Shown here piece after piece: positions 34,666-44,200 of a stretch of DNA of 64,000 nucleotides (positions are counted from its first letter, which is position 1; each line of letters starts with the position of its first letter). This DNA is from Amorphus orientalis. GTDB taxonomy: Bacteria > Pseudomonadota > Alphaproteobacteria > Rhizobiales > Amorphaceae. A model generated the notes under the pieces. That model searched no databases. It saw only the letters and a program-made list of their open reading frames with translations, and was not told the DNA's origin. Both the position numbers and the translations under genes were made by a program. The DNA is taken from NCBI RefSeq assembly GCF_030814015.1, contig NZ_JAUSUL010000001.1, positions 1,454,001 through 1,518,000 of the forward strand. Reading direction: 5' to 3'.

Positions 34666-35583
34666 CTAGTCGCAGGCCGCCTTGAGCGTTTCCCGATCGA
34701 CGATATTGGCGTCGACGAAGATTTCCTCGGCCGACGGGGAGCCGTCATTCAGGACAGTGCCGACTTCCGCTGCGGCGGCGCTGGCGATTCCTGGGAAATC
34801 CTGCCGAACCGTAGCCCGCAGGTTGGTGCACTGCTCGATCAGGTCGATTGCCTGCGGGTTGCCGTCGATGCCTGCAATGATGATGTCGGCGTCGGGCAAG
34901 TCGCTCTGGAGTGCGAGGAGAGCGCCGATCGCGGGCTCGTCCCAGGCTGCCCAGACGCCGTCAATCTCGTCGCCATACCGGCGCAGGAAGGTCTCCATCG
35001 CCTGACGGGCATTGTCGATCGGGCCGGGAACCTGAACATAGTGTTCCGCGATCACCTCGATCTTCGGATTGGCCTCGAGGGCCTCGTCGAGCGCGAGTTC
35101 ACGCTGACGAACGCCGGGATGGGCAGAGTGGAAGAACTTGACGATTTTTCCTTCGCCGCCGATCGCCTCGAACAGATACTCGGACAGGGTCGTGCCGAGC
35201 GCGAAATTGTCGGTCGTGATGTTGGCGGTCACCCCCTCGGCGAGGGCGCCGTCGAGAGCGAACACAGGGATACCCGCCGATGCGGCCGACCCGATCTGAT
35301 CACCGATCTGATTGGGATTCACGCTGACGAGGACGATCGCATCGACCCCGGCATTGGTGACGTCCTCGACGCGGCTTGCAAGCTGCTGCAAGTCCCCGCG
35401 GGTATCGACCACATTGACTGACCAGCCCTTGGCTTCCGCATCCTCCTGGAACGTCTCCACCATTTCATTGGTCGCCACGGAACTCAGGTACGGCGTCAAA
35501 ACGGAAATGTCCTGTGCCATAGGCGCAGGCGCAACCTGCATTCCGGCGAGCATGGATAAGGTCACCAGCAACATCCGTTTCAT
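34666..35583 (-). CDS. Periplasmic sugar-binding protein
   Basis: 305 residues. Signal peptide (basic start, hydrophobic core, cleavage near APMAQ, residue 23). Peripla_BP_4 fold: DTRGDLQQLASRVEDVTNAG, DAIVLVSVNPNQIG, VFALDGAL, WAAWDEPAIGALLAL and IAGIDGNPQAIDLI are the lobe-hinge segments of ribose/galactofuranose-type binding proteins. It delivers the substrate to the RbsC/RbsA-type transporter encoded downstream. The ligand is unknown. Confidence 0.9.
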   Translation of the reverse strand: MKRMLLVTLSMLAGMQVAPAPMAQDISVLTPYLSSVATNEMVETFQEDAEAKGWSVNVVDTRGDLQQLASRVEDVTNAGVDAIVLVSVNPNQIGDQIGSAASAGIPVFALDGALAEGVTANITTDNFALGTTLSEYLFEAIGGEGKIVKFFHSAHPGVRQRELALDEALEANPKIEVIAEHYVQVPGPIDNARQAMETFLRRYGDEIDGVWAAWDEPAIGALLALQSDLPDADIIIAGIDGNPQAIDLIEQCTNLRATVRQDFPGIASAAAAEVGTVLNDGSPSAEEIFVDANIVDRETLKAACD

Positions 35584-35624
35584 AACAGCCTCCAGTCCTT
35601 CAGGCGGTTTTCAGGGTATGGGCG

Positions 35625-37073
35625 TCAAACCAGATCTCTCGCGTGGTCACGCGCGAATTGGGAAGCGGCCAGATAGGTGGCGAACCGTCGGTCGCTGTGT
35701 GCATGACGCGACGGACGTGGCCGCACGATCGAATTCACGGGAGTGCTCTTTCCGCATAAGCCCAGTTTCGGCGCGATCATGCGAAAGATCCCCAGAGCCG
35801 TCGTTTCCTGGCTTGCATCCGGAAACGCGATTTCGCTTTGAAGAATGTCGGCCAGAATTTGCCTCTGCAGCGCCGATCGCGCCCCTCCTCCGATCACGGT
35901 GAGCGGTGCGGGCGGCAGGCCGGCCGCTTCCATGTTGTGGCGAATGGCGCAGGCGATGCCCTCCATCACGGACTGAGCCATGGCTCCTGCGGCGTGTGCG
36001 CGGTCGAGACCCAGAAAGGCTGCGCGAACGTACTGGTCCTCGAAGGGCCCTCGCTCGCCGCAGAGATAAGGCACGAACAGAGGCAGTGCCTTCTGGTCTC
36101 CGAGGGAGGACGCAGCCGCAAGGAGCTCTTCGACGCCGCTGCCGGTCAGTTCCGCCAGCCATTCCATCGCCGAGCCGGCCGTCAGGAAAGGCGACACGAT
36201 GATGGCGCGCTGTGAATCGATAGGATCAGCCAGGGTGTAAACGCTTCGCGGCGCGGCCGCGTCGGACATCGGCAGTGTTGCGGCGACCCACCCGGTCGTG
36301 CCGACATACGCATATGCGCAGCCGGGCACATGGGCGGCTGCGCCCCAGGTGGCCGCCGCTGCATCGCCTGCTCCGTTGAAGACGGGAATGTCAGCGCGGA
36401 TGCCGAGGTCGTGCGCGATCCCTTGCGGAAGATGGCCGAGGACAGCGTCGGCCGGGAGGATCTCCGGCAGTCTGGTTTCATCGATACCCGCAGTGTCGAG
36501 CAGCACCGGATCCCAGGTGCGGCTTGTCAGATCCATGAGCCCGGTGGTGGATGCCACGGTCGGATCGACGGCGGATCGGCCGGTCAGGCGGAATGTCACG
36601 GCATCTTTTGCGCCAAAGGCGAAACGGAGCGCCGGCGTTTGCCTGTGGATGAAGCGCTCGAGGCACATCAGCTTCAGGATCGTGTGTGCAGGATCGGGGC
36701 GATTTCCGACGCGCGACGCGTAGTCGTTGGGTAGCCGGTCTTCGAGCTCGGCTAGTTCCCCGTCGGCGAGGCGGCGGTCGGAATAGAGGATGGCCGGGGC
36801 AATGGGCCGAGCATCGTCAGCAAGTGCGATCAGGTTCTGCATCGATCCTGCAAAAGCAATCGCTTCGGCGTCGGCGCGTTCCGGAAGCCGGGCGACCGCC
36901 ATGCAGAACGCATCCCACCAGTCGTCCGGGCACTGCGTGCGCATGCCGTTCTCGCCCACAGCTGTCGAGATCTGGGCGGACGACGAGGCAAGCATTGTGC
37001 CGTCTTCCGCGAACTGGACGGCCTTCAAGGCTGAGGATCCGATGTCGATCGCAAGTATGCTGCGGCTTGCCAA
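35625..37073 (-). CDS. FGGY-family carbohydrate kinase
   Basis: 482 residues. Actin-like ATPase fold: LAIDIGSSALKAV at about 7-19 (phosphate 1), FNGAGDAAAATWG with the catalytic Asp at about residue 235, and TVIGGGARSALQ near 400 (adenosine site). It resembles xylulokinase but diverges in the sugar-binding region, so the substrate is uncertain. It is the first gene of the minus-strand operon with the importer, and would trap the imported sugar as a phosphate. The ATG is followed by ASRSILAID with no alternative start. Confidence 0.85.
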   Translation of the reverse strand: MASRSILAIDIGSSALKAVQFAEDGTMLASSSAQISTAVGENGMRTQCPDDWWDAFCMAVARLPERADAEAIAFAGSMQNLIALADDARPIAPAILYSDRRLADGELAELEDRLPNDYASRVGNRPDPAHTILKLMCLERFIHRQTPALRFAFGAKDAVTFRLTGRSAVDPTVASTTGLMDLTSRTWDPVLLDTAGIDETRLPEILPADAVLGHLPQGIAHDLGIRADIPVFNGAGDAAAATWGAAAHVPGCAYAYVGTTGWVAATLPMSDAAAPRSVYTLADPIDSQRAIIVSPFLTAGSAMEWLAELTGSGVEELLAAASSLGDQKALPLFVPYLCGERGPFEDQYVRAAFLGLDRAHAAGAMAQSVMEGIACAIRHNMEAAGLPPAPLTVIGGGARSALQRQILADILQSEIAFPDASQETTALGIFRMIAPKLGLCGKSTPVNSIVRPRPSRHAHSDRRFATYLAASQFARDHARDLV

Positions 37074-37383
37074 CTATCCCTCTCCGCCTCTGGAAAGATC
37101 AATGGAAAGACGATGGGTGCGATTGCACGACCAAGGCGGGTTGCTGCGGCCATCGCACCTACGTAGTGCAGGGACATGTCTTGAAACTGTCAACGAACGG
37201 ACATCGCCGGAGCGAACTTCGATTCCGGAACGTGACTACAGATTCCGGAATCGAGCTGAACGGTCCTGAATCAAAAACGAATTGGTATCGCGGCCCGGTA
37301 GGTCCGTGGTGTCGTCAGTAACGATTGCTGCTGGAGTTCAGGTGTTGTCCGCAGGTCCGGCGGGAGAAATCGACTGAGCAATC
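37074..37383 (-). promoter_or_regulatory. Control region of the sugar operon with GATTCCGGAA repeat
   Basis: 310 bases between an AraC gene and the kinase gene, both on the minus strand. GATTCCGGAA occurs at 37221-37230 and 37241-37250, spaced exactly 20 bp. The second copy extends to the palindrome GATTCCGGAATC. The location about 150 bases before the kinase start suits an operator for the GntR or AraC regulator. Confidence 0.6.
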
Positions 37384-38397
37384 CTATCGACGAGGAGCGT
37401 CCACCCGATCGAAAATGACTCTCGAAGCGAACCGCGAAGGATTGCTGCCGCAATGGCTGCGGAAGATGGCGGCGAACCGGCCGGGGTGGGCATAGCCGAC
37501 ACGGGCAGCGATCGTGGAGATCGGCAGTTCGGTGGAGTCGAGAAGCTCCCGGGCGTGTTCCATGCGCCGCATCGTCAGGTAGTCATACGGCGACAGGCCG
37601 GTGAAACGCCGCATGCCGAGGGTGAGCGAGCGCTGGGAGACGTCCAGCCTTTCGCAGAGGGCGGCTATGCTGAGGCAGAGTGAGGCTGGATCGTCGAGGA
37701 GCTCTCGAAAGCGGTGGACGTATCTGGGCAGAGGGCCGGACGCGGCCAGGGTCGTTGGCTCCACGAGGGCGCACGGCACATCGGCAAAAAGCGTCTCGAT
37801 GACCAAGCCTATAAGCGGGACCGGCGATAGCGGGGTGTCGGTGCCGGTTTCGATCTGCTCGGCGACAAGAAGGCCAAACAGCCGCTCCAGGCGGCGACCG
37901 ACCGGAGTGTCTAGAGCGATCTCGGGTTTGAAGACCGGGGTCCGACGAACCGGGGCCCCGGTGTAACGCTGGTAGAGCTTTTCCACGAGGGTGCGGTCGA
38001 GCCGCAGCATGATCTGCGTCGTGTCACGTTGCCAGTTGGAGCGGACAAAGGGGCCGGGCGACAGAATGAGCCCGCGTCCGGGCGCTGAGGACACGCGGTC
38101 GCGCCCGTACGCCACGTCGACACCGCCGGAGAGGGGAAACTCCAGCATGTAGAACGTCTCGAAGACGCTGGCCTCGATCTCGATCTCAGGTCCGTAGCGC
38201 AACAGGTTCAGCGACGCCTCTGACCATTCGATCGCATGATGCCGAAAGTCGAGCGATGCCTCGCCCTGCGGCATTCTCAGCCTGTGCGGCCGGTATCGCG
38301 CGCCGATCGCTTGTTCTGCCTGTGCCACGTCGAGCGAATGCAGGCCGGGTATCCAGCCCAGCTGCTCGGACGCCTCGATAAGGTCTGGCACGGACAT
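37384..38397 (-). CDS. AraC-family regulator
   Basis: 337 residues. N-terminal AraC-binding-like cupin region (FETFYMLEFPLSGGVDVAYG, GRGLILSPGPFVRSNWQRD) up to about 190, C-terminal two-HTH domain (AALCERLDVSQRSLTLGMRR and ISTIAARVGYAHPGRFAAIF). It is of the ToxR/AraC_binding_2 type that often controls aromatic or amine catabolism. It is transcribed away from trpB and toward the sugar kinase. Its target could be either neighbour; the GATTCCGGAA box lies beyond its 3' end. Confidence 0.88.
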   Translation of the reverse strand: MSVPDLIEASEQLGWIPGLHSLDVAQAEQAIGARYRPHRLRMPQGEASLDFRHHAIEWSEASLNLLRYGPEIEIEASVFETFYMLEFPLSGGVDVAYGRDRVSSAPGRGLILSPGPFVRSNWQRDTTQIMLRLDRTLVEKLYQRYTGAPVRRTPVFKPEIALDTPVGRRLERLFGLLVAEQIETGTDTPLSPVPLIGLVIETLFADVPCALVEPTTLAASGPLPRYVHRFRELLDDPASLCLSIAALCERLDVSQRSLTLGMRRFTGLSPYDYLTMRRMEHARELLDSTELPISTIAARVGYAHPGRFAAIFRSHCGSNPSRFASRVIFDRVDAPRR

Positions 38398-38484
38398 CGG
38401 AGCAGGATAACAGCGACGGAAACGCTGTCCACTCGGCTAGACCGGACTTTTGTGACAAGTGGCAGTCCGCAATTGCGCGCTTTG

Positions 38485-38509
38485 ATTGAATTAGTTTTTT
38501 AATTTCAAT
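38485..38509 (+). promoter_or_regulatory. AT-rich dyad upstream of trpB
   Basis: ATTGAATTA (38485-38493) and TAATTTCAAT (38500-38509) form an imperfect inverted repeat around a run of T. It is in the 205-base gap between divergent AraC and trpB genes and is the only AT-rich patch there. Likely part of the promoter-operator of the trpB operon or of the AraC gene. Confidence 0.4.
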
Positions 38510-38601
38510 TGGTTGCCGATCTTTTCCCTCAGGGCGAAAAAATTGACTTGTTCAGTCAGTGCGTGGGCCAATCGGGGCAGCATCACTGGAGGTCTGCCCG
38601 A

Positions 38602-39822
38602 ATGACTGTGCCGATGAAGCCTAACACGTTCAGGTCCGGACCGGACTCGACCGGCCATTTCGGCATTTTCGGTGGCCGCTTCGTGGCAGAGACGCTGATG
38701 CCGCTGATCCTGGAGCTGGAGGAGGCCTACCGGGCCGCCAAGCACGATCCGGACTTTGCCGCCGAACTTGCCGGCCTGAACGCCACCTACACCGGCCGAC
38801 CCTCGCCGCTCTACTTCGCCGAGCGGCTGACGGAGGAACTCGGCGGCGCCAAGGTCTACTTCAAGCGCGACGAGCTCAACCACACCGGCTCCCACAAGAT
38901 CAACAACTGCCTCGGCCAGATCCTGCTCGCCCGCCGCATGGGCAAGACCCGCATCATCGCGGAGACCGGCGCGGGGTCTCACGGTGTGGCAACGGCCACC
39001 GTCTGCGCCCGGTTCGGCCTGCCCTGCGTGGTCTATATGGGCGCCACAGATGTTGAGCGGCAGAAGCCCAACGTGTTCCGCATGAAGCTGCTCGGTGCCG
39101 AGGTCATCCCGGTGACCTCCGGCGCCGGCACGCTCAAGGATGCCATGAACGAGGCGCTGCGCGACTGGGTCGCCAACGTCGACGACACCTATTACCTCAT
39201 CGGCACCGCCGCGGGGCCGCACCCCTATCCGGAGCTGGTGCGCGACTTCCAGTCGGTGATCGGCACCGAGGCACGGACCCAGATCCTGGAAGCCGAAGGC
39301 CGGCTACCGGACCAGATCGTCGCCTGCGTCGGCGGTGGGTCGAACGCAATAGGATTGTTTCACCCATTCCTGGACGATCCGGAGGTGGCCATCACCGGCG
39401 TCGAGGCCGGCGGGGAGGGGCTCGACGGCGACCGCCACTGCGCCTCGATTGCCGCCGGCCGGCCGGGCGTCCTGCACGGCAACCGGACCTACCTGCTCCA
39501 GGACGACGACGGTCAGATCCTGGAAGGCCATTCGATCTCCGCAGGCCTCGACTATCCCGGCATCGGCCCGGAACACTCCTGGCTGAAGGAGAGCGGCCGC
39601 GTCTCTTACGTCCCGATCGGCGATCGGCAAGCGGTCGAGGCATTCCAATTACTTGCCCGCACGGAAGGAATACTTCCTGCGTTGGAGCCCGCACATGCGC
39701 TTGCGCATGTGGCGCTTACGGCGCCGACCATGCCCGGCGACGCCATCATTCTTATGAATCTCTGCGGCCGTGGCGACAAGGACGTCAACACGGTGGCGGC
39801 ACACCTTGAGGCCGAGGCGTAA
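38602..39822 (+). CDS. trpB: Tryptophan synthase beta chain
   Basis: 406 residues. Joins indole and serine to make tryptophan with PLP. PLP-binding Lys99 in HTGSHKINN, catalytic Glu121 in AETGAGSHG, phosphate loop GGGSNAIG, and Cys-rich end LCGRGDKD. I start at the ATG after GGAGG; the frame is open 31 codons earlier but without signal. Unlike the usual alphaproteobacterial trpF-trpB-trpA-accD order, no trpF or accD flanks it here. It may be a second copy serving the adjacent P450 cluster. Confidence 0.94.
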   Translation: MTVPMKPNTFRSGPDSTGHFGIFGGRFVAETLMPLILELEEAYRAAKHDPDFAAELAGLNATYTGRPSPLYFAERLTEELGGAKVYFKRDELNHTGSHKINNCLGQILLARRMGKTRIIAETGAGSHGVATATVCARFGLPCVVYMGATDVERQKPNVFRMKLLGAEVIPVTSGAGTLKDAMNEALRDWVANVDDTYYLIGTAAGPHPYPELVRDFQSVIGTEARTQILEAEGRLPDQIVACVGGGSNAIGLFHPFLDDPEVAITGVEAGGEGLDGDRHCASIAAGRPGVLHGNRTYLLQDDDGQILEGHSISAGLDYPGIGPEHSWLKESGRVSYVPIGDRQAVEAFQLLARTEGILPALEPAHALAHVALTAPTMPGDAIILMNLCGRGDKDVNTVAAHLEAEA

Positions 39823-39841
39823 AATGGAACGCGAGCCAGCG

Positions 39842-40669
39842 ATGTCCCGTCTTGACGCCCGCTTCGCCGCCCTCGAGACCGAAGGCCGCGCCGGCCTGGT
39901 CACCTTCGTGACCTCCGGCGATCCCGACCTTGCGACCTCCCAGGCCATTCTCGACGGACTGCCGGCCGCCGGCGCCGACGTGATCGAACTCGGCATGCCG
40001 TTCACCGATCCCATGGCCGACGGCCCGGCGATCCAGGCCGCCTCGCTGCGCGCGCTGAAGGCCGGCCAGACCGTCGTGAAGACCCTCGACATGGTCCGCG
40101 CCTTCCGGAAGAGCGACAGCGACACGCCGATCGTGCTGATGGGCTACTACAACCCGATCTACTCCTACGGCCGCGACCGGTTCCTGGCCGATGCGATCGA
40201 GGCCGGGGTGGACGGGCTGATCGTGGTCGACCTGCCGCCGGAGGAAGACGCCGAGCTGTGCCTGCCGGCCATGGACGCGGGTCTTTCATTCACTCGATTT
40301 GTCACCCCGACCACCGATGCGCGGCGCCTTTCGTCCGTGCTCGCGAACACATCCGGCTTCGTCTACTACGTCTCAATTGCCGGCGTGACTGGAACTGCGG
40401 CGCCCGATCCGTCTCAGGTTGCGGCCGGGATATCCCGGATCAAGTCTCATAAGGCGGTTCCGGTCGCCGTCGGCTTCGGCGTCAAAACCCCGGAGCAGGC
40501 ACGTGAGCTCGCCTGTGTGTCTGACGCAGTGGTGGTCGGCTCGGCACTGGTAGGTGCGATCGCCCACACCCTCGACGATGCCGGCCGTGCCGGCCCCTCC
40601 ACGATATCCAGTGTACTCGATCTTGCGCGCCACCTCGCCGAGGGTGTGCGCGCCCGGGAGGTCGCATAG
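39842..40669 (+). CDS. trpA: Tryptophan synthase alpha chain
   Basis: 275 residues. Releases indole from indole-3-glycerol phosphate. With this start the catalytic residues fall at Glu49 and Asp60, the same numbers as in E. coli TrpA, which supports it over the ATG six codons earlier that lies one base after the trpB stop. [10 protein letters not shown] and [11 protein letters not shown] are active-site and phosphate segments. It is complete. accD does not follow; instead a hairpin and a P450 gene do. Confidence 0.94.
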   Translation: MSRLDARFAALETEGRAGLVTFVTSGDPDLATSQAILDGLPAAGADVIELGMPFTDPMADGPAIQAASLRALKAGQTVVKTLDMVRAFRKSDSDTPIVLMGYYNPIYSYGRDRFLADAIEAGVDGLIVVDLPPEEDAELCLPAMDAGLSFTRFVTPTTDARRLSSVLANTSGFVYYVSIAGVTGTAAPDPSQVAAGISRIKSHKAVPVAVGFGVKTPEQARELACVSDAVVVGSALVGAIAHTLDDAGRAGPSTISSVLDLARHLAEGVRAREVA

Positions 40670-40687
40670 GAAAGGCGCCCTGCGGTC

Positions 40688-40703
40688 CGGCCCTCTGGGG
40701 CCG
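40688..40703 (+). terminator. Small hairpin after trpA
   Basis: CGGCCC (40688-40693) and GGGCCG (40698-40703) around TCTG, 18 bases past the trpA stop. There is no U tract, so read-through into the P450 gene, 150 bases downstream of trpA, is possible. Confidence 0.3.
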
Positions 40704-40818
40704 CCACGCGCGATGACACAGCGGGATTTACGGTCGAAACCGAAGTCAAAACGACATGTCAGAAAAGGTCTGCTTCGCAAAATGTAGTTGTTTTATCTCG
40801 GAAAGAAGGGTCTGCGCC

Positions 40819-42276
40819 ATGATTGTAATTTACGTTTTGCTTGCCCTGGCAGCTTTGGCCATAGCGGCTTTTGCAGTGAAAATGGCAAGAAGTATTCTGG
40901 CGCGACGCTACTACGAGAAGCAGGGTGTCTCGTTCGTGACGACCTATCCATTCATTGGCTCCGAGGTCGACGTCACAGATCTTATCGGCAGAAACAAGAC
41001 CCGCGACTACCTCTATACGGAGGAGAAGAAATCCGATTTCGTCGGAAGTATCCGCGGGTTCGATATTCAGCTGTACGCAATCAATAAGGAAACGACGGAG
41101 AAGCTGATCAACCCGTCCAACTTCGGTGTCACGATCGACCGCGACACGCCTGCGCTCTACTCGTTCGGACAGCTGTCGCCAGCGGCTCTGACGTTCACGC
41201 CGATCCAGACGAAATTTTTCCACGAGCGCAAGGCGAACATCCTCAAGGGGTTCGACATTGAGCGGATGGACCGGGTCTCGCGGCGGCTCGCCGAAGAGTA
41301 CTGCGACCGTATTTCCGGCGATGCAAACCTCGACATGAAGCAGGTGGTTGCCGACTGGACTCGCGAGGTGATGGGCGAGTTCGTCTGGGGACGCGCTGCG
41401 ATGGACGCGGTCGTTCCCTACAAGGACGAGGCCGGCCGTGAATTTCGGGTTCCGTTCATGCGTGCGCTCAACGAGACCTTCACGCGCCTGCGGTTTTATT
41501 CGAACCGGTTCTGGAACCGCGTGTATTTCCCGATCGCGACATGGCCGGTCACGCGGGAGGCTCGGTATCTGCAGTTCAACATCAAGGCACTGCAGGATCA
41601 CCTCGCGGTCTCGCTGACGGAGGAGCCTGCCCGCGACAGCGTCTCCTGGGACGTGATGAAGGGGAACGAGGAACTCGGCATTCCGATGCACGTGACCCGG
41701 GACGATCTTCTGACGGTCTCGATCGCTGGACTGGACACGGTGCAGTCAATGACGCTGGCCACGCTCTGGTACCTTCTGCTTCCGGAAAACAGTGGATGGA
41801 AGCAGGAAATCCGAACCGGCGCGGGCGAGGACAGGGAAGAGGTCGTCGAGGCGTGCATCAACGAGGCCATCCGCATCGATCCGCCCGGCTCCGTCATCAA
41901 CAACAAGGTGATCAAGGACTTTGATTTGCAGGGCCCCGGGGGCACCTATCACCTCAGGAAGGGAACGCGGATCATGCCGAACATTCATGCCCTTCACGCG
42001 GTGTACGGCGCCGAGTACCGGCCTGAGCGGTTCCTGGAGACCCGCAGCAAGAAGGACCTCTACGTGATGCCCTTCGGCAAGGGCAAGCGCAGCTGTCCCG
42101 GCCGCACCATCGGCATGCTGATGGCAAAGAACCTTGTCGGCGAATTCATCGCCCGCAATCCGGATACGGTCATCCTTAACATCGAAGATGAGCATATCCG
42201 CTTCAACAACCTTTCCCGCTCCAAACTCATGCTCGATCTCAGCCATTCCGAAGAAAAGGTGCATGAGGTGGCCTGA
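40819..42276 (+). CDS. Membrane-anchored cytochrome P450
   Basis: 485 residues. Heme loop FGKGKRSCPG at 419-428 with ligand Cys426; ExxR at Glu349-Arg352; I-helix AGLDTVQ at 303-309, where the usual acid-Thr pair is Asp306-Thr307; PERF at about 400. Residues 1-25 are a hydrophobic helix followed by a basic stop (KMARSILARR), so it is predicted to be bound to the inner membrane by an N-terminal anchor as in eukaryotic microsomal P450s. Most bacterial P450s are soluble, which makes this rare. A ribosome site (GAAGGG) precedes the ATG. The substrate is unknown; tryptophan or a fatty/branched amino acid derivative would fit the neighbours. Confidence 0.85.
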   Translation: MIVIYVLLALAALAIAAFAVKMARSILARRYYEKQGVSFVTTYPFIGSEVDVTDLIGRNKTRDYLYTEEKKSDFVGSIRGFDIQLYAINKETTEKLINPSNFGVTIDRDTPALYSFGQLSPAALTFTPIQTKFFHERKANILKGFDIERMDRVSRRLAEEYCDRISGDANLDMKQVVADWTREVMGEFVWGRAAMDAVVPYKDEAGREFRVPFMRALNETFTRLRFYSNRFWNRVYFPIATWPVTREARYLQFNIKALQDHLAVSLTEEPARDSVSWDVMKGNEELGIPMHVTRDDLLTVSIAGLDTVQSMTLATLWYLLLPENSGWKQEIRTGAGEDREEVVEACINEAIRIDPPGSVINNKVIKDFDLQGPGGTYHLRKGTRIMPNIHALHAVYGAEYRPERFLETRSKKDLYVMPFGKGKRSCPGRTIGMLMAKNLVGEFIARNPDTVILNIEDEHIRFNNLSRSKLMLDLSHSEEKVHEVA

Positions 42277-42406
42277 ACGGGCCCCCGCGCGAACCGGCAG
42301 AAGCCCGGTTCGCGCCTGACCTGCGATCCGGCTGCCAATGGCACAAGCCGTCCGCCGGGTGCCCAGCCTGTATTCGGACCAGCATCGCGACCGAGGAGTG
42401 GAGCCT

Positions 42407-43396
42407 ATGAAACGGACAATCTGGCTGCCCCACGTTGCCGTCTCCCCGTTCTATGAAGGCGAGGAGGGTTATCGACCGCCCCAGCTTTCCGGAAACGAGA
42501 TCAACAGCGCGGTACAGCTCAGCGCCGACGCCATTCAGTTCGGCTTCTGCGTCTACGAGGGAATGCGGGCATACATGGACGGCGCGCAGTATCTGGTCTT
42601 CCGGGCCCGCGACCACCACGCGCGTCTGGCGAGGTCATGCGAGGCGCTGGGGCTGCCGTGTCCGGAGTTCGCGCTGTTCATCGATGCGATCAAGCTCGCG
42701 ATCCTGGAAAACCGCGATCCCGAACAAAAGTGTCTGTATCTCAGGCCTATCGTGTTCTCCGCGTCCGGCGGAATCATGCCCGAGCAGGGCGGGACCTATG
42801 TGTTCGCCGTCTTCTGCACGGAAATGGGCGTCTCCAACAGGGACATTCGCGTGCTTGTCGAGACGGAGAGCCCGCGCACCGTTCCGGCATTTTCCGAGGT
42901 GAAGACGGCCACGAACTACACGAGCTCGGCGTTGATCAATCAGAAGGCGCTGAATGACGGCTTCGACACGGTTCTGTGGCTGGATCCGGACGGGTTCGTC
43001 AGGGAATGTACCACGATGAACGTATTCATGCACTTCGACGGGCGAGTGATCACGCCGGGCACCAACGGAATTCTGTCGGGCATCACCCGCAAGACAATGA
43101 TCGGTCTGCTGGCGAAGGAAGGCGAACAGGTCATCGAGACCGATGTGCATATCGATGACGTCGTGAATGGCCTGGAGACCGGGGCGCTTTCCTACATGTT
43201 CACCACCTCGACGGCCCTCGGGATCAACAAGGTGACGGCGGTTCGCCACGGTGGGACCGAGTATCGGATCGAGGGAAACGGCCCTGCCGGCCTGGGGGCT
43301 GCCATCGGAGAGCACCGGAACGTGACCAGGCAGTTTGCCGCCGGACTAGCCGGGCACTCGGAGATCCGAGAGCGCTCCTATGTCGGGGCGATCTAG
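42407..43396 (+). CDS. Class IV aminotransferase, branched-chain type
   Basis: 329 residues. IlvE-like fold-type IV PLP enzyme: GFCVYEGMRAY, YLRPIVF, PLP Lys166 in SEVKTATNYTSS, and LDPDGFVRECTTMNVF (phosphate and glycine loop). The C-terminal half carries GITRKTMIGLL. It interconverts branched or aromatic amino acids and 2-oxo acids. GAGGAGTGGAG precedes the ATG. It is 131 bases after the P450 gene and 87 before the RibA-like gene on the same strand. It is somewhat longer than E. coli IlvE. I give no symbol because context argues against housekeeping. Confidence 0.85.
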   Translation: MKRTIWLPHVAVSPFYEGEEGYRPPQLSGNEINSAVQLSADAIQFGFCVYEGMRAYMDGAQYLVFRARDHHARLARSCEALGLPCPEFALFIDAIKLAILENRDPEQKCLYLRPIVFSASGGIMPEQGGTYVFAVFCTEMGVSNRDIRVLVETESPRTVPAFSEVKTATNYTSSALINQKALNDGFDTVLWLDPDGFVRECTTMNVFMHFDGRVITPGTNGILSGITRKTMIGLLAKEGEQVIETDVHIDDVVNGLETGALSYMFTTSTALGINKVTAVRHGGTEYRIEGNGPAGLGAAIGEHRNVTRQFAAGLAGHSEIRERSYVGAI

Positions 43397-43482
43397 CGCC
43401 TGCATCGCCGGATGGCCTCCGTGACACCGCACCTCGATCGCGGCTCGGATTCGCACAGGTTTCGAAGTAAGGAGATTGAGCG

Positions 43483-44073
43483 ATGATCGTTTTGCTCGCT
43501 GAAGGCGACATGCTGACCAAGTACGGCAAGTTCACCGAGTATCTCTTCTATGACGGCATGTCGGAATCGATCGCCCTTGTCATGGGAGACGTCGCTTATG
43601 CCGATGACGTCCCGGTGCGGGTACATTCCCATTGCGTGCCCTCGCACATCTTCAACAGCATCGAATGCGACTGCCGTGAGCAGATGTGCATGGCCCAGCA
43701 GAAGATCGAGGAAGAAGGGTGTGGCGTCATCGTCTGGCTCGATCAGGAAGCCAAGGGCAACGGCCATATGGCCGGCGTCCTGAGCGCGCGTCTCAAGGCG
43801 GAGGGTGTGCCGCAGACGGAGGCCTACGCCCAACTCGGCTACGAGCGGGACAGTCGCTCCTTTGCCCGGGCGGCCGAGATCCTCGAATTTCTGAAGGTCG
43901 CCTCGGTGAGGCTGATGACGAACAATCCGGAAAAGCAACGCACCCTGACCGATCTTGGCGTGACGGTGTCGGGAACACAGGAACTGTTCGTGGCGGCGGA
44001 TAATCCGGAGTTGTTGAAGACCTACATGGACAAGATCCAGAACCAGAAACACACGATCAAGGTCTCGTCGTGA
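43483..44073 (+). CDS. GTP cyclohydrolase II-like protein (divergent RibA)
   Basis: 196 residues. Zinc ligands Cys51, Cys62 and Cys64 in the RibA spacing, Asp123 and Arg125 in GYERDSRSF (aligned to the catalytic Asp and Arg of E. coli RibA), and RLMTNNPEKQRTL near the end. The highly conserved RQEGR-IG loop that contacts GTP is changed to DQEAKGNG, so substrate or outcome may differ. It stands alone without other riboflavin genes. RibA homologues have been recruited for secondary metabolites (for example toxoflavin). An AAGGAG site precedes the ATG. Confidence 0.8.
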   Translation: MIVLLAEGDMLTKYGKFTEYLFYDGMSESIALVMGDVAYADDVPVRVHSHCVPSHIFNSIECDCREQMCMAQQKIEEEGCGVIVWLDQEAKGNGHMAGVLSARLKAEGVPQTEAYAQLGYERDSRSFARAAEILEFLKVASVRLMTNNPEKQRTLTDLGVTVSGTQELFVAADNPELLKTYMDKIQNQKHTIKVSS

Positions 44074-44200
44074 ACCGGTGTCGGTGCCTTTGCCCGGTGT
44101 CGGTAGATCGGACCCATCCGGGTCCGCGGGGCCGCCAATGAGACCTGGCACCCGGCAGGACGGATGATCGATGCGTGCGATCCGAGATCGCTGACAGCGG

